NCBI GenBank assembly: GCA_035772735.1
Contig: JASDFA010000001.1
Location: 60,217,001 to 60,281,000 of the forward strand
Direction of reading: 5' to 3'
From: Datura wrightii
Lineage: Eukaryota; Streptophyta; Magnoliopsida; Solanales; Solanaceae
DNA: 64,000 nt
Below, one piece after another: positions 1-11,267 of the stretch. The position numbers and the translations under genes are program-made. The notes under the pieces are model-generated. The model ran no database searches and was not told the origin of the DNA. It saw nothing but the letters and a program-made list of their open reading frames with translations. How positions within the stretch are numbered: position 1 is the first letter of the stretch; the number at the start of each line of letters is the position of its first letter.

Positions 1-716
1 TACTATTGACACCTCGGGAATTTCTGTAGTCAAATTTATTAGCTGACATTTTCTGCCTGACATTGAGAATTCTAGCATTCCTACTAAAACTGAATTGACA
101 ATAGTCTGATTTCGTCGAAATGCTCCTAAAAACATGGGAGTCCACATGGGAGGGTAGGAATTTACTGAAAGACCCTTGAAAACTCGCAGGGGAAAACTGA
201 TCATCAGTCCTCACGGGTGACCTAACGGGTCATGAGTAGTGACCACGACTCGTGGTCACACTCATAAGGTGCACTTCCCAGAACACATTGATGGTCACCA
301 CGAGGGACCTAAAGAGTCGTGGTATTAGTGACCATGACTCGTGGTCACCTCTCGTGGACTATACTGCCTTAAAAGACCTTGAATCTACACGGGTGACACC
401 ACAACTCGTGGTGCCCTAAACTAGTCATGGTGAGGACTTGTTGGGTACACTACCTAACATTTCTCAGTCTTGAATTATTCTTGACCACGGGTCACATCTT
501 GACTCGTGAGGGATGATCACGACTTGTGGTCACATCCGTGGTCACCCTTTTCTCCAAATTTCCAATTAAGCTCACAGTCCTCACCACGAGTCACTTAACT
601 ACTCGTGGTCACCTCCCACGGGTCACAGAATGACTCATTCTGTAACCTGGTGCAGATTTTTCAGTTTTCTCTGCTTTAAGTCCCGGGTCTAGACTTTGAG
701 TTTTTGGGGCATTACA
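1..716 (-). repeat. Del/Tekay-type LTR copy, internally deleted (family L1)
   Basis: On the minus strand the LTR terminus TGTAATGCCCC lies at 716 and reads leftward out of the window. Positions 1-135 repeat 1619-1755 closely. The join near 140 skips the segment present at about 1756-2225 of the longer copy, so this copy carries a deletion. The U3 part (about 140-650) is filled with ACTCGTGGT / ACCACGAGT motifs, including a near-perfect palindrome at 239-259 and a hairpin with 9-bp arms at 583-609. No coding potential is seen. Confidence 0.7.
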
Positions 717-855
717 ATATCTCCCCCTTGGGAATATTCATCCTCGAATGTTGGAAAACACTCAAGAATGCAGAGAATAGCAATCTCTATACACAAACAC
801 TGATCAAGAAAGTTGAAACTAGTGGAATGACTACCTCTAAACTGGGTCACATGCC
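717..855 (-). mobile_element. 3' internal tip of an L1 element with polypurine tract
   Basis: The LTR terminus at 716 is followed on the plus strand by a pyrimidine run ending CCCCCTTGGG, the complement of a polypurine tract, then by TTCATCCTCGAATG. The same block follows the LTR at 6085 and 63526. The piece is only about 140 bp long before U3 sequence resumes, so the body of this element is gone. Confidence 0.65.
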
Positions 856-1330
856 TAAAACGACGTAGTTTAGAGTCTAGGAGGGTAGAAATTTACTGAA
901 ATACCCTTGAAAACTCGCAGGGGAAAACTGATCGTCAGTCCTCACGGGTGACCTAACGGGTCGTGATCAGTGACCACGACTCGTGGTCACACTCGTGAGG
1001 TGCATTGCCCGGAACACATTGATGGTCACCACGAGGGACCTAAAGAGTCATGGTTAGTGACCACGACTCGTGGTCACCTCTCGTGGACTACACTGCCTTA
1101 AAAGACCTGGAGTCTCTACGGGTGACACCACGAGTTGTGGTGAGGACCTGTTGGGCACACTGCCTAACATTTCCCGGTCTTGAATTATTCTTGAACACAG
1201 GTCACATCACGTCTCGTGAGGGTTGACCACGACTCCTGGTCACACCCATGGTCACCCTTTTCTCCAAATTTCCAATTAAGCTCCCAGTCCTCACCACGAG
1301 TCACTTAACTACTCGTGGTCACCTCCCACT
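856..1330 (-). repeat. L1 LTR U3 fragment
   Basis: This is a second copy of the palindrome-rich U3 block. It has palindromes at 970-990 and 1057-1077 and a hairpin at 1293-1319. It starts and stops inside the LTR, so it is a rearrangement product and not a full LTR. Confidence 0.65.
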
Positions 1331-2808
1331 GGATAGTACTAGACTGAATATTAAGTTGATAGCTTAAAACTAGGGCCCAAGACTAGTTAGGGATAAATAT
1401 CTGAAAGCACCCTGAGAGTCTTATCGGACCAGATTCTAAAACTTAGTTCTAAGACTGGTCAGAGCTGCTTATCTGGAAGCATCATAAACGTATGAAGAAC
1501 AGACTAACATCTAAAATTGGGGTCCTAAGGCTAGTCAGAGCTGTTTATCCAAAGTGTCATGACCACCTAGTGCAACAATAAAACTGAATTCTGAATTTGA
1601 TTCTGATAACTGGGAGTTACTATTGACACCTCGAGAATTTCTATAGTCAAACTGATCAACTGACATTTTCTACCTGACACTGAGAATTCTAGCATTTTTA
1701 CTAAAATTGAATTGACAATAGTCTGATTTCGTTGAAATGCTCCTAAAAACATGGGAGTTCATAATACTGATAAATACAAGCAAAGTCTCGATATTCAAGC
1801 ACTAATGCTAATTTCAAGACTTTCTAATTCAACAATTAGGGCTAAATTTCACTTCACAAGATTTAGCATTTATTTCAGTCGCGAACTAGTGGAAAATATC
1901 TATAATTGGCATGGTTTAATATTCCACATGATTTAGAAGTAGTATGACTAGCATTTTCTAGACATTCAATAGTTTCAGGGCTACAACTGATAGAGAGAAA
2001 TAGGGAGGAATTTGGGGATACAAGGGAAGAACCATTCCCTTGTTGAATGCCCACATACTTGGTGAAGAAGCCCGAAAGATTTCCTTGAGAAATTGAGGAG
2101 AAAAGGTTGCCCTAGCTCTTGCTCTAAAAAGTTTTGAGAGAAGTTCTACGGTGAATTCTGAGAGTCTGGATGGGGAGAATGACGAAAGAAGCCGTTTAAC
2201 CCCTCTTATAAGTTTGAGAATATGCCTAAAATGACTAGTTTAGAGTCTAGGAGGGTAGGAATTTACTGAAAGACCCATGAAAACTTGCAGGGTAAAACTG
2301 ATCATCAGTCTTCACGGGTGACCTAATGGGTCGTGATCAGTGACCACGACTCGTGGTCACACTCGTGAGGTGCATTGCCTGGAACACTCTGATGGTCACC
2401 ATGAGGGACCTAACGAGTCGTGGTAAGTGACCATGACTGGTGGTCACCTCTCATGGACTACATTGCCTTAAAAGCCTTGGAGTCCCCACAGGTGACACCA
2501 TGACTTGTGGTGCCCCAAACGAGTCGTGGTGATGACCCCTTGGGTACACACCAATCATTTCCCTGTCTCAAATTATTCTTGACCACAGGTCACACATGAC
2601 TCATTGGGGTTGACCATGACTCATGGTCCGTGATCATCCTTTTCTCCATATTGCCAATTAAGCTCCCACTCCTTACCACGAGTCACTTAACGACTCGTGG
2701 TCACCTCCCACGGGTCACAGAATGAATCATTCTATGACCTGGTGTAGATTTTCCAGTTTTCTCTGATTTAAGTTCAAGGTCTAGTCTTTGAGTTTTCGGG
2801 GAATTACA
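1331..2808 (-). repeat. L1 LTR, longest copy, outer terminus at 2808
   Basis: The minus-strand LTR start TGTAATTCCCC is at 2808. Reading leftward come a palindrome-rich U3 (palindrome 2340-2360, hairpin 2675-2701), a TATA-like CTTATAAG at 2204-2211, then R/U5-type sequence that includes the block repeated at 1-135. The LTR terminus abuts the interior of a gag gene exactly, so the L1 element was probably inserted into that gag. The matching target duplicate is not in the window. Confidence 0.65.
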
Positions 2809-3684
2809 TGACGGTGCTGGGGCCTAAGATCTATGGTGGAACTGCTGACGTTGCCCACCTCCAAGTCTCTACTGGGAGAACCCAAAGCTATCAGTCTTAG
2901 CCCTCCTTGCCTCTTTCTCCCGCTCATTCACCTATACCGCCTTTATTTTCTGGGCATACAGAACTATCCGTGGGAAGTCAATGACCTGATGAAGCATCAC
3001 GGTCCGACAATCTCTGACCAAATAGTCTTCTATCCCATGCACGAAACGACTCACTTGGGCTCTATGATCTGTCACCATCTTAGGTGCATACTTGGACAAG
3101 CAAGTGAACTCTAAAGCGTACTCCTGGACTGTCATCTTACCTTTCTTCAGGTTCACAAACTCAGCTGCTTTAATCTCCCTTATCTCACAAGGGAAGAACA
3201 GATCCAGAAATGCGGTATAGAACTCCTCCCAACCAATAGGGCCTGCTCCAACTCCCTTGCTATCCTTCCATTGCTTGAACCAGATGTGCGCAACCCCTTT
3301 CAACTGATATGAGGCAAGATCCGCGCACTCCTCCCCAGTCACCTCCATGATATGGGTGATCTTTAGAACCTCATCAATAAACTCATGTGGATACTCGTCC
3401 ACCTTTGACCCAAGGAACTCTGGAGGGTTCATCCTCAAAAAATCTTTGACTATCGCCGCTGCCGCATTTCTGTTCTGAGGGACATGCACTACCGCCTGTT
3501 GGTTGACCTGGGCAGTCAAAGCCTGAGCAAGCATCTGTATGGCTGCCCTGAACTCTACATAGGCAACCTACTCGGGTACATGATCCTCGGGGGCTGGTAG
3601 GGCTTGCTGGTGCCAATCCCCATTGCCATTCTCGTGGCCATTTCCGTTTCTATTTCTTCTTCCATTAACTCAGTGAGGAGGCAT
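2809..3684 (-). pseudogene. gag: Del/Tekay gag, 5' two thirds
   Basis: The product is the capsid precursor of a chromovirus-type Ty3/gypsy element. Reading leftward from ATG at 3684, the start is MPP followed by a stop two codons later. The long open part (3534-2932) carries the Retrotrans_gag core, with WFKQW, a WEEF..AFLDLFFP segment and YALEFTCLSKYAP, the usual order in this family. Frame is lost below 2932 but similarity to the second gag copy (about 10055-10336) continues to 2809, where an L1 LTR terminus interrupts. The zinc knuckle and pol lie beyond that interruption. A conserved leader, a primer binding site and a complete LTR stand immediately upstream (3685-6084), so this is the start of a real element and not a stray fragment. 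It is inactive: early nonsense, frameshift, truncation. Confidence 0.85.
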
Positions 3685-3879
3685 GATTCTGCAAACACGT
3701 ATAGCACGAGTTAGAAGGATAGAGAGATGTTTCATCGCACGACTTAGATCATGAAAGAAGGGAACATTTCCTAAAATATTTCATAGCCTCTTCGTTATAA
3801 GTGTGGTTTGCTTCACACCCATGAAAAAGACTCTACTTAACGCAACTTTCATGCACCCTAGGACACTTCAAAACCTAAT
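3685..3879 (-). other. Del/Tekay 5' leader
   Basis: This is untranslated sequence between primer site and gag. It closely matches the leaders at 14004-14203 and 55062-55265 (see findings), including a GGTGTGAAGC-type block followed by CACAC and a stretch ending GTGCGATGAAAC on the minus strand. No gene is seen. Confidence 0.6.
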
Positions 3880-3891
3880 GCTCTGATACCA
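3880..3891 (-). other. Primer binding site, initiator tRNA-Met
   Basis: The minus strand reads TGGTATCAGAGC, the standard complement of the plant tRNA-iMet 3' end. It begins four bases beyond the LTR end (…TGACA at 3896), the usual spacing. Confidence 0.9.
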
Positions 3892-3895
3892 AGTT

Positions 3896-6084
3896 TGTCA
3901 TAACCAGAACATAGGCCCGGATCGAGATACAGGACAAAGAACCCCGAGAGGCTCCAAGTCGACCCATGGCATGAACATGACATCTAAGCTCAAAATAATA
4001 AAGGCAAAATTCTAACATATAACATAGCAGAAGTTTGAAAATATCCTAACATATGAACACCATAATACATAACATAAGTCTGAAGCTGAATACATACTAT
4101 GTCTGATAAGCTTCTACTATTGATGAGTTGATGGGACAAGACCCCAACTAACTCACTAAAGTCTGAAACTGAAAATACTAAAAATACAACTGAAAAAAGG
4201 GCCCTCGAAAGATGAGGACTCATCACTCTGGTTGGAAAGTTCTTACACTGAGGATCTGGCTAACAGTGGGACTAAGCGTGAATATCTGAGCCTGTATCAT
4301 GAACATAGAGTATGCGGTCAGTAAGTGGAATGTACTGAGTATGTAGGGTAAGTAAAACCGCTGAGTAAGTAAAACCAGAGATCATACATATCATAAACAT
4401 TTCATCATAAGAGTATGAGAGTAGGGCTTGCATGTTGTTGGCTGAAAACATGTTTTGAATATAACTGAATATCATAACTGAATCGAATGACCCAAAGTTG
4501 TAACTGATAATCATAAGTAAAACTGAACATTGGGTGAAACTTGCTGAAAACATAATATCATGGCTGATAAACATGCATAACTGAAATTATGAGGAACAAT
4601 GGGAGACTCGTTTTATAACTGAAATTACCATGACAGAGCTTATGCGGTCCCAACTATTACACTCAAGTGGGCAAAGCCATCCAAAGCTTTTACAGGGCTA
4701 AGGACGCTACCATGATATTGATATCAAGCTAAGGCCCCTTGGGGGCAAGGGAAGCTCACAAGGGAGGTCCCAAATAATCTGAACATACCTACATTGACAC
4801 GTAGTTCTGAGGCATAGGATTGACTGACCCTTAGCCTACTCAGTGCTAGACACTACTCCCAAAAATATACATATGCTCTTCATCATTTTCCAACGAAGCT
4901 GAGTATCGTCTAGTGACGAAACTGAATCATAATCATACATGCATAATCTGAAATCATAACATGAGGAGCCTTGGGCACAAACCATATCACAAGCTGAAAA
5001 TAGTGGGAGTCTAGAATCCAAAATCCATGTGGTAAGCTAATACATGAAGTTTAAATAAATCATGAAACATACTACATCATATGGGCTTGCCCAATACTTA
5101 AACATGCTTGACATAGACTTGATCATTTGAAAACATGAACATGGACATGGGTAAATTCGAAATCATACTTTCATCATATACATCTCATCATGCTTGAATA
5201 CACATATCATAATCTCAACTTTCATGAACTTTGATGGGTGGGCATTATAATTTGTAAAAACTTGAAGACATAATTTTTAATTGAAAACATTGTAAAATAT
5301 GCCCATGAATCATAATCATGTATAGATCATACCCATGATTGATACTTAGAGAATTCACATATTGGGTTAAAACCCCATAGATTCATCAACTTAGGAATCA
5401 CATGCAATTGAAGAGGGATTGGGCATGGGAGTGGATGGATACACCCATTCATAACCCTACATACCTGGAGAAATCTGATTTCACAAACCCTCTTGAAAGC
5501 CCAATGGAAATTTGGGAAGAACTTGATGAATCTAAGCTTGATCACCCTTAGAAGCTTCCAGGTTTGCATGCATGGAGAGGAATAGGCTTAGAATGAACTA
5601 AACCCTCTTAAAACATACTTATATGAGCTTAAAGCAATATAGTTTAGGCCTTAGGAACTTAGGAATTACGGAAAAGCCTTTATAAATTTGCAAGAAAAAA
5701 TACACTGCCAGTCCCAACGAGTGGCCTGCCTGTCATTGCCATCACTGGTATTCCTCCACTCTACTGGTCACCATGAGGGAACCACCACTCGTGGTGTACC
5801 CTATGAATCGTGGTGACAAATATTTAGATCACTGCTAGAGACCTTCAACCTTTAAGCCAACCACTGACCACGAGTGACTTAACGACTCATGGTCCTGACC
5901 ATGACTTCGTGGTCAATCCCTTGACCAAAACTCCAACCAAGTCCAGCCTCCTCCCCATGAGTTAGTTAATGACTCGTGGTGCACCTCACGGATCAATGGA
6001 TCACTCGTCCTATGACCTTGTGCAGAAATCCCATTTTCTCCGTTTCAACCCAAGGTCTGATCTTAGGTCTTTCGGGGTATTACA
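3896..6084 (-). repeat. Complete Del/Tekay LTR shared by two tandem elements
   Basis: The minus-strand LTR runs from TGTAATACCCC at 6084 to TGACA at 3896 (2189 bp). On one side it has a primer site and gag (3880 and below). On the other it has a polypurine tract and the 3' end of a pol gene (6085 and above). It is therefore the 5' LTR of one element and the 3' LTR of TekA. The U3 (5700-6050) holds the ACTCGTGGT motif array, and a conserved U5 hairpin lies at 4125-4154. Confidence 0.85.
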
Positions 6085-6101
6085 ATATCTTCCCCTTGGG
6101 A
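6085..6101 (-). other. Polypurine tract of TekA
   Basis: The complement reads CCCAAGGGGAAGATAT, directly outside the LTR terminus at 6084. It is the plus-strand primer site for reverse transcription. The same tract occurs at the NA element 3' LTR (before 15955). Confidence 0.8.
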
Positions 6102-6289
6102 ACATTCATCCTCGAATGTGGGCTGCCATATCAATTTATGAACATTTAAAGCTGAAAACTGACGAAGTGACTGACTCCGGACTGAACTACATGATTGAAC
6201 TGAATTCATGAATTATACATACAGACATTGACATGAAACAAACTGGGGCACATGATCTAAACATGAAACTGAATAGAGTACTAGGGAGG
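6102..6289 (-). other. TekA 3' untranslated region
   Basis: Between the chromodomain stop and the polypurine tract. It contains the CATTCGAGGATGAATG-type block common to these elements. No gene is seen. Confidence 0.5.
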
Positions 6290-7728
6290 AAATGGATACC
6301 TCAAGCTGAAACTGAGCCGGAAGGAAATAGATTTGGGTATTTAGCTATCATATCTTCTTCGGCCTCCCACGTAGTCCCCTCAACAAGCTGATTCTTCCAC
6401 AAAACCTTGACTGAGGCTACTTCTTTGTTTCTTAGCTTTCAAACCTGACGATAAAGTATTTCTACCAGAACCTCCTCATAACTAAGGCTATCCTTCACAC
6501 CTATGCTCTCCACCGGAACAACTAGAGCCAGGTCACCCAAGCACTTCTTTAGGAGCGATACATGGAAAACTAGATGAACTAAAGCTAATTCTGAGGGAAA
6601 CTCCAACTCATAAGCCACCTTCCAACACGTCTCATAATCCTGTATGGGCCAACATAGCGGGACTAAGTTTCCCCTTATTTCTGAACGTCATCACTCCCAT
6701 CATGGGAGATACCTTCAAAAACACCCAATCATCAACTTCAAACTCTAGTTCTCTCCTCACATCTGCATAGGACTTTTGATGACTCTGAGCTATTTTCAAC
6801 CTTTCCCTTATGAGATGAACCTTCTCCATTGCCTCATGAACCAATTCTGGACGTATCAATGTAGCTTTACCGACTTCGAACCAACCAATAGGTGATCTAC
6901 ATCTCCGCCCATAGAGAGCCTCAAATGGAGCCATGTGAATGTTGGAATGGTAGTTGTTGTTATATGCAAACTTAATTAGAGGCAAATGATCATCTCAATT
7001 ACCCTTGAAATCGATCACACATGCTCTCAACATATCCTCAAGAGTCTGAATGGTCTGCTCTACCTGACCATCCGTTTGTGGGTGAAATACTATTCTAAGC
7101 TTGACCTGAGTACCAAGTCCCTTTTGAAACGATCTCCAAAACTGGAAGGTAAACTGAGTACCTCTCTCTGATATAATGGACAAGGGAAATCCATGCAACC
7201 TAACTAACTCCAAAATGTATAACTTAGCATAATCCTCTACTAATTGGTAGTTTTGAGCGGTAGGAAATGAGCTGCTTTAGTCAACTTGTCCACGACCACC
7301 CAAATAGAGTCATATTATTGATAAGTATGAGGGAACCCTATAATGAAGTCCATATTGATTTCCTCCCACTTTCATGTAGGGATACTAATGTCTTGAAGCA
7401 CACTCCCAGGTCCTTGATGCTCAACCTTCACCTATTGACAATATGGACACTTAGCCACAAACTCTACTATGTCTTTCTTCATGCCATTCCACCAATAGAC
7501 TTTCCGTAGGTCACGGTACATCTTGGTGGAACCTGGATGTATAGAATATCTAGAACCATGATCCTCATTCAACATCCTCTCCCTCGGGTTATCAACACCC
7601 GGTACACACAAATGACCCTGATATAGTAGCACACCATCTTCCCCTGGGGAGAAGATCTCCACTTTTTGATTCTGAATGGCTTTCTTCAACTTTACCAAAA
7701 TCGCATCCTCATCTTGTCTAGATTTGAA
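6290..7728 (-). pseudogene. pol (integrase): TekA integrase with C-terminal chromodomain
   Basis: Integrase joins element cDNA to host DNA, and the chromodomain of this clade is thought to steer it to heterochromatin. Reading leftward: zinc-binding domain (7698-7432, HPG…YWWNGM…CPYC), catalytic core (7213-6995), core end and C-terminal domain (6985-6632, YNNNYHSNIHMAPFEALYG, then GRRCRSPIGW), then a chromodomain with VKVLWKNQ and TWEAEEDM near 6340-6420. The second catalytic acidic residue is changed: ISERG where ISDRG is expected. The third, in GQVE, is present with 35 residues between them. Frames are broken between 7213 and 7432 and below 6632. RNase H abuts upstream, as expected in a Ty3/gypsy polyprotein. 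Confidence 0.9.
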
Positions 7729-9130
7729 CTAGGTCATCAAGGAAAATTCTGATCCATTTTGAACAATGACTCCTCCATCTGTCGAGTCAACAAGATAGAC
7801 TCCAAACCTTGCAAGCCGATGCAAATCCTTTACTAACTCTTTCCTTTCCTCATCTACTTGTGACACACTCTCCATAGAAAGCTTTCTAAGAGAATCTTCC
7901 ACAGCATTAGCTTTTCCCGAATGATAAAGGATACTCATATCATAATCCTTCAAAATTTCCAACCACCTCCTCTGACGCAGATTCAGATCCTTTTGGGTAA
8001 ACACGTACTCTAGGCTTTTATGGTCCGTAAACATATCCACATGGACCCCGTACAGATAGTGTCTCCAAATATTCAAGGAAAATACTACCAATGCCAACTT
8101 GAGGTCGTGAGTTGGATAGTTCTTTTCATGGACTTTCAGCTGCCTGGAAGCATAGGTTATAACTTTACCGTGATGCATCAATACACAACCAAGGCCAATC
8201 CTCGAAGTGTCACAATATACCACAAACCCATTGGTACCCTCAGGTAGGGTCAACACCGGTGCTGAGGTGAGTCGAGTCTTCAACTCTTGGAATCTCTTCT
8301 CGCAAGCCTCCGACCATTGAAACTTCACTTTCTTCTGGGTCAACTAAGTCAATGGTGCTGCAATGGATGAAAACCCTTCAACAAACCTCCCGTAGTAAGC
8401 AGCTAAACCCAATAAACTCCTGATATTTGAAGGACTAACTGGTCTACGCCAATTCTTCAACGCTTTTATCTTTCGAGAGTCTACCTGTACACCTACACTT
8501 GACACCACATGACCCAAAAATGCCACTGAGTTCAACCAAAACTCATATTTGCTGAATTTAGCATACAACTAGCGATCCTTATGAGTCTGTAGCACCACCC
8601 TCAAATGAGCGGCATGCTCCTCCTCGCTCCGAGAGTATATGAGAATATCATTTATGAACACAATCACGAACATATCCAAGTATGGCTTGAACACCATGTT
8701 CATAAAATCCATAAAAGCTGCAGGAGCATTCATTTGTCCAAAAGATATAACTACAAACTCGTAGTGCCCGACTGAGTCCTGAAGGCTGTCTTTGGAATGT
8801 CACTCTCCCGAACCCTGAGCTGATGGTATCCGGATCTGAGGTCTATCTTTGAAAAGCATTTAGCACCCTGAAGTTGGTCAAACAAGTCATCAATCCTGGG
8901 GTTAGGATACCTATTCTTGATGGTAACCTTATTCAATTGCCGGTAATCAATGCACATCCGAAGGGAACCATCCTTTTTCTTGACAAAGAGGACTGGTGCA
9001 CCCCACGGAGATTTTCTTGGTCTGATTTAAACCCTTGTCTAAGAGATCTTTCAAATTCTCCTTCAACTCCTTTAGATCAACTGGAGCAATCATATAAGGA
9101 GGAATAGATATAGGCTACATATCGGGAAGA
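7729..9130 (-). pseudogene. pol (RT-RNase H): TekA reverse transcriptase and RNase H
   Basis: Reading leftward: fingers and palm (8957-8751, MCIDYRQLNKVT, IDDLFDQLQGA, FSKIDLRSGYHQLR), catalytic strand near 8640-8690, thumb (8568-8344, FLGHVVSS, LLGLAAYYGRFVEGFS), then RNase H (8343-7729, YCDTS, TDHKSLEYVFTQKDLN, RRWLE). The catalytic palm motif reads FIND, so the first of the paired Asp residues is replaced by Asn. The segments lie in different frames with stops between them. This order and sequence are typical of the Del/Tekay lineage. Confidence 0.92.
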
Positions 9131-9700
9131 AGGTCAATACCAAAATCGATCTCCTGGTCAGTCATCTGGAAACACTTTTGGATATTCACGCACTATAGGA
9201 ACTGACTGGATAGTCGGGGTTTTGGATGTAGCATACGTAACCCTAACTAGATGGTTCACGCAACCTTTAGAAATCATCTTTCTTGGCCTTAAGGTAGGAA
9301 ATGAAGCGACCTAGAGGAATAGATGAACCACCCTTCCATTCTAGGACTGGCTCACCCAGAAACTGAAAAATACCGCACGGGTTCTACAAGTTACTGAGGC
9401 ATAACATGCATGTAGCCAATCCATTCCAAAGATAACATCAAAATCTGTCATGGCTAGTTCTACTAAATATGTTGAGCTGACTTTCTGAAGGACTGTGATA
9501 GTGCAATTTCTATATATACCTTTCGAGCTATAACTGAATCAACGAATGGAGTAGAGACTGAGAAGGGTTCTGATAGGATTTTGGGATTGATTCCGAAACT
9601 ACTAGCAACATAGGGTGTGACAATAGATAAAGTAGCCCCTAGATCTAACAATGCATATACATCAAAGTGGAATACTCGTAACATGCCAGTGACTACATCT
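9131..9700 (-). pseudogene. pro: TekA aspartic protease and linker
   Basis: The retropepsin-type domain is best seen at 9684-9463: FHFDVYALLDLGATLS, TPYVASSFG and PFSVSTP. LDLGA is the active-site loop in this lineage. A degraded linker to the RT follows (9462-9131), with VSVVRE-like remnants and stops. The domain matches those at 24985-25264 and 56454-56735. Confidence 0.85.
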
Positions 9701-10336
9701 GGGGAGACCTCCTGTTCCTGACGAGATGCTAGGGCATAGAATCTATTCTGGCGCTGACCACCATTCGCACTAGTCGATGTCCCCTGCTGAGCTGGGTGTG
9801 CTGTTGGAGGTGTTGAACTGGAGGCTGGGCCTCGATCCTTATCATGGCCCTTCTGGCTGCTGGATAATCTCTAAGCATATGTTCGAGCTTCGAACTCCCA
9901 AAATAAGCACCTGAACATTCCAAACACTGACCCGTGTGTCTCTGGCCACACCTTCCAAACTTCAAAATGATGGACTCTACGAGCCTTCTACCCTAACCTA
10001 TAGAGCCTTATGCTCTTTCGCTCTGGTCGCGCCTAGACCTGGATGGAACACTCATAGCTGACGGCGCTGGGGCTGAAGATCTCTGGTCGGACTGCTGACG
10101 GTTCCCACCTTCAAGTCTCTACTGGGAGAACCCAAATCTATCAGTCATGTACATCTTGGCCTCTCTCTCCTGCTCACTCACCTGTATCGCCTATATCTGT
10201 TGGGCGTACAAAACTATCCGGGGAAAGTTAATGTCCTGATGAAGCCTCACGGTTTGGCAATCTTTGACCAAATAGTCTACTATCCCATTTATGAACCGAC
10301 TCACTCGTGCTCTCTGATCTGCACCATCTCAAGTGC
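9701..10336 (-). pseudogene. gag: TekA gag C-terminus with decayed zinc knuckle
   Basis: This is the nucleocapsid end of gag. At 9965-9729 a first Cys cluster reads FGRCGQRHTGQCLECSG. The following CCHC knuckle has lost its cysteines (YFGSSKLEHMLRDYP), keeping only the His. Further upstream (10055-10336) the sequence matches 2809-3091 of the neighbouring gag, then stops abruptly at 10337-10340 where LTR sequence begins. The capsid core, leader and primer site of TekA are deleted. Confidence 0.8.
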
Positions 10337-11267
10337 ATACATCTCATCATGCTTGAATACACATATCATAATCTCAACTTTCATGAACCTTCATGGGTGC
10401 GCATCATAATTTGTAAAACTTTGAAAACATAATTTGTAATTGAAAACATTGTAAAATATGCCCATGAATCATAATTCATCATTTTAAACATATATAGATC
10501 ATACCCATAATTGATACTTAGGGAATTCACATATTGGGTTAAAACCCCATAGATTCATCAACATAGGAATCACATGCAATTGAAGAGGAATTGGACATGG
10601 GAGTGGATGGATACACCCATTCATAACCCTATATACCTGGAGAAATCTGATTTCACAAACCCTCTTGAAAGCCCAATGGAATTTGCAGAAGAACTTGATG
10701 AATCTAAGCTTGATCACTCTTAGAAGCTTCTAGGATTGCATGTAGGAGAGGAATATGCTTAGAATGAACTAAATGCTCTTAAAATACACTTATCAAAGGT
10801 TAAAATGACATAGTTTAGACCTTAGGAACTTAGGAATTACGGAAAATCCCTTAATAAATTCACAGGGAAAAATGCACTGCCAGTCCCAACGAGGGACTGG
10901 ACGATTCGTGGCCTGAGGGATGAGTCGTGTCCTTCCTGTCATTGCGATCACTGGTATTCCTCCCCTCTTCTGGTCACCATGAGGGACACCACGACTTGTG
11001 GTGTACCATACGACTCGTGGTAACAAATCGGTAGGATCACTACTAGAAACCTTCAACCTTTAAGCCAACCACTGACCACGAGTGACTTAACGACTCGTGG
11101 TCCTGACCATGACTCGTGGTCTCTCCCGTGGTTAACTCCTTGACCAAAAATCCAACCAATTCCACACTCCTCACCATGAGTCATTTAACAACTCGTGGTG
11201 CACCTCACGGGTCACTAGATGACTCGTCTGTGACTTGGTGTAGAAAATCCTGTTTTCTGTTTCAACT
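10337..11267 (-). repeat. TekA 5' LTR, truncated and split (inner part)
   Basis: Homologous to 5178-6040 of the complete LTR. It joins gag at a shared ATAC (10337-10340), so the U5 end, primer site and gag start are missing, about 2090 bp by comparison with the neighbour. It is interrupted at 11267 by the NA element and resumes at 18675. The hairpin ACCACGAGT…ACTCGTGGT is at 11075-11101. Confidence 0.8.

Noticed and set aside
717..1330. A small complete element between two L1 copies
   Set aside because: No pair of flanking LTRs with matching termini or TSD could be found; partial duplications explain it better.
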